The notes beneath the pieces are model-generated. The model did no database searches, was not told the DNA's origin, and saw nothing but the letters and a program-made list of their open reading frames with translations. A stretch of DNA of 6,319 nt from Anaerolineae bacterium (GTDB lineage Bacteria > Chloroflexota > Anaerolineae > UBA1429). The position numbers and the translations under genes are program-made. Positions 1 through 4,525 of this stretch are shown in pieces. The stretch lies in the NCBI GenBank assembly GCA_016928125.1, contig JAFGLK010000060.1, positions 1 to 6,319 on the forward strand, written 5' to 3'. Numbering within the stretch: the stretch's first letter is position 1; every line of letters begins with the position of its first letter.

Positions 1-266
1 ACGATGGTGGTCGACATGCCGCCCTCGCCCGAGACGCCGCCCGCCGGCCGCGTGGTGAGGAACTCGATGTTGATCGACTGAACGCCCTGGACCATCACAT
101 AACCCACGATCCAGACGAGGGCGGCGACCGCCACAGCGCCGGCTAGCCAGACCAGGCCAAACGCCAGGCCCTGCACGATGCGACGCTGGAGCACATTGTT
201 ACCCGTCCTATCGGCCGCACGCCTCTCCGCCAGGCGGGGTACCGTCGTCGTCATTTCTGCACTCAT
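1..266 (-). CDS. pstA: Phosphate ABC transporter permease PstA, N-terminal part (cut by window edge)
   Basis: Second membrane subunit of the high-affinity phosphate importer PstSCAB; with PstC it forms the inner-membrane channel. Only the first 88 residues are present and the 3' end lies beyond position 1. Residues 1-28 are polar and basic (cytoplasmic). One membrane helix spans about 31-58 (rich in Leu, Ala and Val, ending near GYVMVQG). It is followed by INIEFLTTRPAGG and GEGGMSTTI (about 66-88); the F-L-T-x-x-P and GGM-x-x-T pattern at the start of the first outer loop is characteristic of PstA. The start ATG (264-266) overlaps the pstC stop TGA in an ATGA junction, and AGAGAGG (275-281) lies 8 nt upstream, so translation is probably coupled to pstC. 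A second ATG four codons in (252-254) is a less likely start. The family call is secure; the rest of the gene is not visible. Confidence 0.93.
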   Translation of the reverse strand, partial: MSAEMTTTVPRLAERRAADRTGNNVLQRRIVQGLAFGLVWLAGAVAVAALVWIVGYVMVQGVQSINIEFLTTRPAGGVSGEGGMSTTI

Positions 267-1633
267 GTCGGCAACCTCTCTTTCAGCAAGAACCGCGCCA
301 GACGATTGACCAACAGAATCATGATAAAGAGCAACACGCCGGTGAAAAAGAGGGCGCTGCGATGAGCGCCGGCGGCATAGTTGATCTCCACCGCCACATT
401 GCCGGTAAGCGTGCGCGCCGCGCTAAAGATGATCGTCAAGGGGTTATCGGTGAGCGGCTCGGGGATGGCGATGGCATTGCCGATGACCATGATCACAGCC
501 ATGGTCTCGCCCAAGGCGCGACCGATGCCCAGAATAATGGCGGCCAGGATGCCAGACCGCGCCGACGGCAGCATCACCTGATAGATCGTCTGCCAGTGGG
601 TAGCGCCCAGCGCCAGCGACCCTTCCTTGTATTGCCGAGGCACAGCTCGGATGGCATCCTCAGCGATGCTCGTGATGGTGGGAATGATCATCACCGCAAG
701 CACGATTGAGGCATTGAGCAGACCGAAGCCGGCATTGTAGGGCAGCTGGACTGTGCGGATCATCGGCGCCAACACCACCATGCCGAAAAGCCCATAGACG
801 ACCGAGGGGATGCCAGCCAACAGCTCGATCGCTGGGCGCACCGTTTCGCGCACGATCGGGGGCGCCACCTCTGCCAGAAGGATCGCTGCCATGATTGAAA
901 GCGGCACCCCGAGAAGGGCAGCGCCAAAGGTGCTCAGGATCGAGCCGACGATCATGGGCACCAGTCCAAACTGGGCCTCATCGGTGCCGATGATGGAGCC
1001 GGGACGCCAGATGGTGCCCAGCAGCATCGTGTCGAGGCCGATCTGCTCGATCGATTCCCAGGCCTCGATCATGGTGAACATGATGATCAGAAAGACGATA
1101 AAGATCGCGCTGAGCGCAGAGGCCAGCAAAAGATGGCGCACAGTGCGGTCCACTGCATTCCGTTGTGCGGGGTGCACAGCGAAATGCGAGCCGTTGCGGA
1201 TGAGGGCATACAGGATCAGTCCAGGCACGCTGGCTACAGCCAGCGCGCGAGCGAGGGCGCGCAGCGCAATACTGAGGATATCCAGCACGGGCACCACCGA
1301 CTCGCCCCCAAAGATGGCTGCGGCGGCATCAAAGACGACCGTGACCAGGTAGAAAAGGAGCCCCATGCCTAGCATAAAGATCAGCACCGTACGAGCCCAG
1401 TCGCGCAGACGCCAAAGCCCCACGGCCACACTCATCGTGAGGCCCGCCACGATCACAGCGGCCAAGACGGTGAGGAGCCGGTCCGGAGCGGCCTCGCCCG
1501 TCGCTCGGCTGCTGATGAGGATGCCGGCGCCCAAAGCCGCGATGGCGCCGAGGCCCACCAACACAGAGATGAGCGTCACCGCCCAGGGCCTGCGCTCATC
1601 AACCACCACTGTATCATTTGTCTGTACCGTCAT
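263..1633 (-). CDS. pstC: Phosphate ABC transporter permease PstC with an extra N-terminal four-helix membrane region
   Basis: Inner-membrane permease subunit of the PstSCAB phosphate importer, 456 residues. The PstC core occupies about 165-456: six predicted helices near 165-190, 226-256, 270-292, 305-325, 360-387 and 427-449. The stretch IELLAGIPSVVYGLFG (269-284) is typical of PstC. The cytoplasmic EAA-type loop that docks the ATPase PstB is at about 337-356 (EGSLALGATHW then LP), followed by GRALGETMAVIMVIGN (371-386). E. coli PstC is about 320 residues. The excess is N-terminal: about 150 residues with four hydrophobic segments (about 16-40, 52-75, 80-107, 113-145) containing GLWRLRDWAR, a signature I associate with small uncharacterised membrane proteins. 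I place the start at ATG 1631-1633, with AGGA about 9 nt upstream and the first helix soon after. The frame stays open to an ATG at 1796-1798, but that stretch is Arg/Gly-rich, lacks a ribosome site and crosses a hairpin. It lies 180 bp after pstS and overlaps pstA by 4 bp. Confidence 0.93.
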   Translation of the reverse strand: MTVQTNDTVVVDERRPWAVTLISVLVGLGAIAALGAGILISSRATGEAAPDRLLTVLAAVIVAGLTMSVAVGLWRLRDWARTVLIFMLGMGLLFYLVTVVFDAAAAIFGGESVVPVLDILSIALRALARALAVASVPGLILYALIRNGSHFAVHPAQRNAVDRTVRHLLLASALSAIFIVFLIIMFTMIEAWESIEQIGLDTMLLGTIWRPGSIIGTDEAQFGLVPMIVGSILSTFGAALLGVPLSIMAAILLAEVAPPIVRETVRPAIELLAGIPSVVYGLFGMVVLAPMIRTVQLPYNAGFGLLNASIVLAVMIIPTITSIAEDAIRAVPRQYKEGSLALGATHWQTIYQVMLPSARSGILAAIILGIGRALGETMAVIMVIGNAIAIPEPLTDNPLTIIFSAARTLTGNVAVEINYAAGAHRSALFFTGVLLFIMILLVNRLARFLLKERLPT

Positions 1634-1770
1634 AGTCTGCCGTCCTGCTGCCCCACCAGACGCTCTGCGTGCCGGCCAGCCTTGCTCATCAGATGAACGA
1701 TCAATCTGGCAGATGGAACAGCGACCCTGCGCGCTGAGGCCCCCATGGTCGCTCGCTCTCTTGCCGCTCC

Positions 1771-1796
1771 GGGAGCGCCGGTTCCCCGGCGCTCCC
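1771..1796 (-). terminator. Perfect 11-bp hairpin between pstS and pstC (intercistronic attenuator or mRNA stabiliser)
   Basis: GGGAGCGCCGG (1771-1781) and CCGGCGCTCCC (1786-1796) are exact inverse complements with a TTCC loop on the plus strand (GGAA in the pst RNA). The hairpin begins 17 nt after the pstS stop codon. No T-run follows it in the direction of pst transcription, so it is not a textbook intrinsic terminator. In binding-protein transporter operons, hairpins here commonly protect the upstream message or cause partial termination, so that the binding protein is made in excess over the permease; that role is inferred. The rest of the 180-bp gap (1634-1813) shows no supported gene. 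Confidence 0.6.
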
Positions 1797-1813
1797 ACAT
1801 GAATCCAATCACT

Positions 1814-2716
1814 CTACTGAACCGTGATATAGTCCTGACCGACGATCTCTTGACCTTCAGCGCCCAGGATAAAGTCCAGGAACGCCTTGGCCGCCCCGCT
1901 AGGCTCGCCCTTGGTCAGCATGTTCAGCGGCCGCACGATCGGATAGCTCCCACTCTTTACGTTCGCCACCGTCGGCTCCGCTCCCGCCACCGGCACGCCC
2001 TTGACGCTCGCGTCCAGGAACCCGAATGAGAGATACCCGATCGCGTTCGGCGTCGTCGCTACCGTCGTCCGCACCTGGCCGTTCGACTGCTGCAGCAACG
2101 CCTTCTCAAAGATCTGCGCCTCCTCGCCCATCACCAGTTCCTCAAATGCCGCGCGCGTCCCGGAGCCTTCCTCTCGCGATACCACCACGATGGCCGCGTC
2201 CGGCCCACCCACCTCGCTGTAGTTCTGCACCTTGCCGCTAAAGATGTCGCGCACCTGCTCCACCGTCAGCCCCGGCAGCTCCACCCCAGGGTTCGTCACC
2301 ACCGCGATTCCGTCGTACGCGATGACAAACACCTGCAGGTCCTTGAACTGCTCTAGCTCCGAGCTCTTGACCTCCCGTGAGGCCATGCCGATATCCACCG
2401 TGCCCTCGCCCGCCGAGGTCACACCCACGCTCGACCCGCCGCCCTGTACCTCGATGGTCACGCCAGGGTTCACGGCCATGTGCGCCTCGGCCAACTCCTC
2501 CGCCAGCGGCTGCACCGTCGTCGAACCGGCGAGCTGCAGTTGAGCCCCATCGGTCTCGGAAGCGGCGGTCGGCTCAGCTAGAGCCGCGGTCGGCTGAGCA
2601 GGAACAGCACTGGGCTGAGCAGCGGCCGGCCCCGGATTCGAGCCCGCGGCGGGCTGAGCACAGCCGGCGGCCAGTAGGGCAACAATGAGTAGCGCGACAA
2701 ACCAAAATCGACGCAT
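1814..2716 (-). CDS. pstS: Phosphate-binding lipoprotein PstS
   Basis: Extracytoplasmic phosphate receptor of the PstSCAB importer, 300 residues. A short signal peptide (MRR, then a hydrophobic run 4-16) ends in the lipobox LAAG-C19, so the mature protein should be lipid-anchored through Cys19. Residues 20-57 form a flexible Ala/Pro/Gln/Thr linker containing three heptads. The binding domain follows: AGSTTVQPL (63-71), QGGGSSVG (91-98) and DIGMASRE (108-115), AYDGIAVV (133-140), and SREEGSGTR (180-188). These Ser/Thr/Gly/Arg/Asp loops are the phosphate-contacting positions in PstS proteins. The protein ends TPNAIGYLSFG (222-232) and a C-terminal helix pair, as is usual. The ATG at 2714-2716 is chosen because AGGAGG lies 8 nt upstream and the signal peptide begins there; an in-frame ATG at 2786-2788 falls in the promoter. 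It is first in the operon, upstream of pstC and pstA, and should be induced by phosphate limitation through the Pho box. Confidence 0.96.
   Translation of the reverse strand: MRRFWFVALLIVALLAAGCAQPAAGSNPGPAAAQPSAVPAQPTAALAEPTAASETDGAQLQLAGSTTVQPLAEELAEAHMAVNPGVTIEVQGGGSSVGVTSAGEGTVDIGMASREVKSSELEQFKDLQVFVIAYDGIAVVTNPGVELPGLTVEQVRDIFSGKVQNYSEVGGPDAAIVVVSREEGSGTRAAFEELVMGEEAQIFEKALLQQSNGQVRTTVATTPNAIGYLSFGFLDASVKGVPVAGAEPTVANVKSGSYPIVRPLNMLTKGEPSGAAKAFLDFILGAEGQEIVGQDYITVQ
2558..2620 (-). repeat. Three 21-bp repeats coding the heptad linker of PstS
   Basis: The codons for PstS residues 33-53 form three imperfect 21-bp units, read as AQPSAVP, AQPTAAL and AEPTAAS. On the plus strand the shared core GGCT(G/C)AGC(A/T) recurs at 2571, 2592 and 2613, exactly 21 bp apart; another copy at 2652 is out of period. 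The repeat makes an extended Pro/Ala-rich tether between the lipid-anchored Cys19 and the binding domain. Such coding repeats can change copy number by slippage. Confidence 0.65.
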
Positions 2717-2724
2717 GACGCAAT

Positions 2725-2730
2725 CCTCCT
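2725..2730 (-). promoter_or_regulatory. Strong Shine-Dalgarno site of pstS
   Basis: AGGAGG read on the minus strand, separated by 8 nt from the ATG at 2714-2716. It fixes the pstS start and is stronger than the sites in front of pstC and pstA, which fits the need for excess binding protein. Confidence 0.85.
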
Positions 2731-2786
2731 GAGTTTTCGAACCATAGATTACCGTTTGGGCTGTGGGCCGACGACGCAGTCTACCC

Positions 2787-2800
2787 ACTATAGGAGTATA
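2787..2800 (-). promoter_or_regulatory. pstS promoter, two overlapping -10-like hexamers
   Basis: On the minus strand TATACT (2795-2800) and TATAGT (2787-2792) stand directly downstream of the Pho box. TATACT begins 9 nt after the last repeat unit core, the spacing known for activator-dependent Pho promoters in which the box replaces the -35 element. TATAGT could instead pair with TTAAAG (2810-2815) at a 17-bp spacing. Either gives a leader of roughly 65-75 nt before pstS. Which one is used cannot be told from sequence. Confidence 0.6.
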
Positions 2801-2806
2801 CGCTGC

Positions 2807-2850
2807 GCTCTTTAAGGGGGGTTGAACGGAATGTTAACGGATGGTTAACG
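2807..2850 (-). promoter_or_regulatory. Candidate Pho box: four tandem 11-bp units upstream of pstS
   Basis: Reading the minus strand from 2850 to 2807 gives four consecutive 11-nt units: CGTTAACCATC, CGTTAACATTC, CGTTCAACCCC and CCTTAAAGAGC. The period is exactly 11 bp, with a conserved TTAAC/TTCAA core at the same position in each unit; the fourth is the weakest. PhoB/PhoP-family response regulators bind direct repeats of 11-bp period (TTAACA-type in Bacillus, GTTCACC-type in Streptomyces). The position, one helical turn ahead of a -10 box and 91 bp ahead of the pstS ATG, fits activation under phosphate starvation. No phoR/phoB genes are visible here. GTTAAC is itself a palindrome, so the first two cores also read on the plus strand. 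Confidence 0.75.
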
Positions 2851-2867
2851 ATTCGGGTGGAAGAAAG

Positions 2868-2936
2868 GGCCTGCCCCTCAGACCGCAGGCCAAGTCTGCA
2901 TCTCGCCAGGTGGTGGCATCTGGGCTTGAGGGGCAG
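2868..2936. repeat. Two mutually exclusive inverted repeats in the divergent intergenic region
   Basis: GGCCTGC (2868-2874) pairs with GCAGGCC (2885-2891). CTGCCCCTCA (2871-2880) pairs perfectly with TGAGGGGCAG (2927-2936). The two stems share 2871-2874 and cannot form together. They lie upstream of both divergent promoters as I place them, so they may be protein-binding DNA or part of an unrecognised transcript, or chance in GC-rich sequence. The remaining stretch, 2937-3048, shows no gene, repeat or convincing site. Confidence 0.35.
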
Positions 2937-3048
2937 CCGCTTGAGTGAGGGGATATCTGAGCGACTTGGATTCCAGAGCGCTGACATCGTTTCGCCCTGG
3001 GAGCCCGCCGTAGCTGAGATCGCTCTCTTGCCGATATGCCGAGAACGC

Positions 3049-3077
3049 TTGACAGGCAGCCGACGATGTGCCAATCT
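3049..3077 (+). promoter_or_regulatory. Candidate sigma70-type promoter of the dehydrogenase gene
   Basis: A perfect -35 TTGACA (3049-3054) is followed after 17 bp by CAATCT (3072-3077), preceded by TGC as in an extended -10 element. The -10 keeps only the key A2 and T6. Transcription would begin near 3084, leaving a leader of about 18 nt. GCCAAT (3070-3075) at 15-bp spacing is an alternative -10. Confidence 0.5.
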
Positions 3078-3089
3078 GGCGCCTGCAGC

Positions 3090-3094
3090 GGAGG
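3090..3094 (+). promoter_or_regulatory. Shine-Dalgarno site of the dehydrogenase gene
   Basis: GGAGG lies 7 nt before ATG 3102-3104. It selects this start over an in-frame ATG at 3036-3038, which would lie upstream of the candidate promoter's -35 box and would add 22 residues not resembling the family N-terminus. Confidence 0.75.
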
Positions 3095-3101
3095 TGTACA
3101 C

Positions 3102-4256
3102 ATGGTTCTTTCGGCGCGCGCCGCCGTCATGGTCTGCCCAGGACGTATCGAGATCCAGGAATTCCCACTCCCCGAGGTGGAGCATGGCGCTATCCTCCTG
3201 CGCGTCGAGATGTGCGGCATCTGCGGCACCGACAAGCACACCTGGCGCGGCGAGACCAAGCAGTACGCGGGGACGCCCGCCGAGTCGGACACGCCCTACC
3301 CCATCATCCCGGGTCATGAGATCATCGGTGAGGTCGTCGAGGTCAATGATCGGGCCGGCCCCAGGTTGGATTTCGACGGCGAGCCGGTCCGCGTCGGCGA
3401 CCGCCTGGCCCTCTGTCCCGATGTGGTCTGCGGCACCTGCTATGCCTGCCGCCACACTTTCGCCTATCCCTGGTGTGAGAACCTCAAGGGGTATGGCAAC
3501 GCCTTCACCTGCGCCGAGCCGCCCCATCTGATGGGGGGCTGGGCCGAGTATCTCTACGTTCTCCCCAACGCCTTTGTGTACCACGTCCCCGAGGCGCTCC
3601 CGACCAAGGTTGCCGTGATGGCCGAGCTGATGGCCGTCAGCTATAACCTCGACAAGCTGAAGGAGTTCTCCACCCTGTCGGGCGAGGGCCTGGCCACCGG
3701 TGACACGGTGGTGATCCAGGGGGCCGGGCCGATGGGCATTTGCCATATCATCAAGGCGCGCATGCTGGGCGCGGGCGACATCATCGCCACCGACCTATCG
3801 GACGATCGCCTGTTTCTGGCCGAGGCGTTCGGGGCCGATCACACCCTGAACGTGGCCGAGACCACTGAGCAAGATCGCATCGCGTTCGTGCGCGCACTCA
3901 CCCATGGTCGCGGCGCGGACGTGGTGGTCGAGTGCGTCGGCAAGGCGGAGGTGCTCGTCGAGGGCCTAGAGATGCTGCGCAAAGGCGGCACCTATGTGGA
4001 GGCCGGCAACTTTGTAGAGACCGGCAGCGTTGCGATCAGCCCCCACCGCCACCTCTGCGCCAAGAACGTGCGGCTCATCGGCATGACCAACCATCCCTTC
4101 ACGGGCTATACGCCGAGCCTGCAGATGATGCAGAGGACGGCGCACCTCTTTCCCTATGACCGGTTCGTGACCCATGTGTATCCCCTGGCCCAGACCGAAG
4201 AGGCCCTGCTCAGATCGATGCAGCCGGACACGTTGAAAGTCGTCATCGCGCCATAG
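3102..4256 (+). CDS. Zinc-dependent medium-chain alcohol/polyol dehydrogenase, threonine/sorbitol dehydrogenase-like
   Basis: Cytoplasmic NAD(P)-dependent oxidoreductase of the medium-chain dehydrogenase family, 384 residues; the natural alcohol substrate is not deducible. The N-terminal catalytic domain has the GroES-like zinc core: CGICGTDKH (38-46, Cys41 the expected catalytic ligand), GHE (71-73) and Glu175 in AEL as the later ligand position. The structural zinc lobe is C110-x2-C113-x2-C116-x8-C125, with one residue more in the last gap than the usual seven. The Rossmann domain has GAGPMG (207-212) and, at the end of the next strand, Asp231, which favours NAD over NADP. HGRGADVVVECVG (268-280) and RKGGTYVEAGNF (293-304) are standard family segments. 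A somewhat long loop (about 84-96) sits before VGDRL. Family lengths are usually 340-350, so the protein is slightly long through loop insertions. It diverges from the pst operon and lies 269 bp before recJ, so it is probably transcribed alone. Its Pho dependence is untested; the Pho box is about 200 bp from its promoter. Confidence 0.92.
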   Translation: MVLSARAAVMVCPGRIEIQEFPLPEVEHGAILLRVEMCGICGTDKHTWRGETKQYAGTPAESDTPYPIIPGHEIIGEVVEVNDRAGPRLDFDGEPVRVGDRLALCPDVVCGTCYACRHTFAYPWCENLKGYGNAFTCAEPPHLMGGWAEYLYVLPNAFVYHVPEALPTKVAVMAELMAVSYNLDKLKEFSTLSGEGLATGDTVVIQGAGPMGICHIIKARMLGAGDIIATDLSDDRLFLAEAFGADHTLNVAETTEQDRIAFVRALTHGRGADVVVECVGKAEVLVEGLEMLRKGGTYVEAGNFVETGSVAISPHRHLCAKNVRLIGMTNHPFTGYTPSLQMMQRTAHLFPYDRFVTHVYPLAQTEEALLRSMQPDTLKVVIAP

Positions 4257-4278
4257 GGTTTGGAGCGGCAGAGGGAGG

Positions 4279-4290
4279 CCAGGCGCCTGG
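4279..4290. repeat. Perfect 12-bp palindrome downstream of the dehydrogenase gene
   Basis: CCAGGCGCCTGG is its own reverse complement and starts 22 nt after the dehydrogenase stop codon. A smaller stem, AGCGT (4296-4300) with ACGCT (4308-4312), follows. Neither is followed by a T-run, so no canonical intrinsic terminator is visible in the 269-bp gap before recJ. It may be a dimer-binding site or chance. Confidence 0.3.
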
Positions 4291-4376
4291 ACGGGAGCGT
4301 TCGCCGCACGCTTGGGCTGGGGTGGCAGCGCTCGGCTCAACTCGTCCCGCCGCACCCTTGTCTCAGCCAGTCCGTT

Positions 4377-4404
4377 TTGCACTTCCCGCCGGCTGTGGCA
4401 CAAT
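4377..4404 (+). promoter_or_regulatory. Candidate promoter of recJ
   Basis: TTGCAC (4377-4382) is followed after 16 bp by CACAAT (4399-4404), preceded by TGG as in an extended -10. Four of six -10 bases and four of six -35 bases match the sigma70 consensus. Transcription would start near 4411, giving a leader of about 115 nt. It would make recJ independent of the dehydrogenase gene. Confidence 0.45.
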
Positions 4405-4421
4405 CTCCTCCGCCGGGTCTG

Positions 4422-4448
4422 GGCCCTGACAGGGGGAACGACAGGGCC
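4422..4448 (+). other. Stem-loop in the recJ leader
   Basis: GGCCCTG (4422-4428) pairs with CAGGGCC (4442-4448) around a 13-nt loop. A competing CCCTG-A-CAGGG element (4424-4434) shares its left arm. No T-run follows. If the promoter at 4377-4404 is real, this stem lies about 10 nt into the transcript and might affect mRNA stability. No riboswitch or tRNA pattern is recognisable. Confidence 0.3.
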
Positions 4449-4512
4449 TGTGTTCGAGCTCCTTTCGAGGCATTCACCGGCGCGCCACCTGGCCGCTGGT
4501 CTTTCGGTCTGT

Positions 4513-4518
4513 AGGAGG
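4513..4518 (+). promoter_or_regulatory. Strong Shine-Dalgarno site of recJ deciding a GTG start
   Basis: AGGAGG stands 7 nt before GTG 4526-4528. No ATG in the recJ frame lies near, and the reading frame from this GTG matches RecJ from its first residues, so the site fixes the start. Confidence 0.85.
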
Positions 4519-4525
4519 TACCACG

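Noticed and set aside
1634..1798. In-frame upstream extension of PstC to the ATG at 1796-1798 (55 extra residues)
   Set aside because: It is Arg/Gly/Ser-rich, has no ribosome binding site, and begins inside the pstS-pstC hairpin; the ATG at 1631-1633 has an AGGA site and precedes the first membrane helix.
1630..1812. Small 60-codon minus-strand open frame between pstS and pstC
   Set aside because: It overlaps the hairpin and the pstC start, lacks a ribosome site and has the Arg/Ala/Gly composition of chance frames in GC-rich DNA.
2781..3746. Long minus-strand open frame (321 codons) covering the intergenic region and the first half of the dehydrogenase gene
   Set aside because: It is antisense to a clearly conserved enzyme, crosses the Pho box and pst promoter, and matches no family I recognise; it is a codon-bias shadow.
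4279..4312. Intrinsic terminator after the dehydrogenase gene
   Set aside because: The palindrome and the small stem lack a following T-run and the stems are short, so a terminator call is not supported.
4440..4485. Possible tRNA T-arm (GTTCGAGCTC) in the recJ leader
   Set aside because: There is no matching acceptor, D or anticodon stem and no plausible cloverleaf around it.
4260..4514. 84-codon plus-strand open frame between the dehydrogenase gene and recJ
   Set aside because: It has no ribosome site, its composition is Arg/Pro/Gly-rich, and it spans the candidate recJ promoter.
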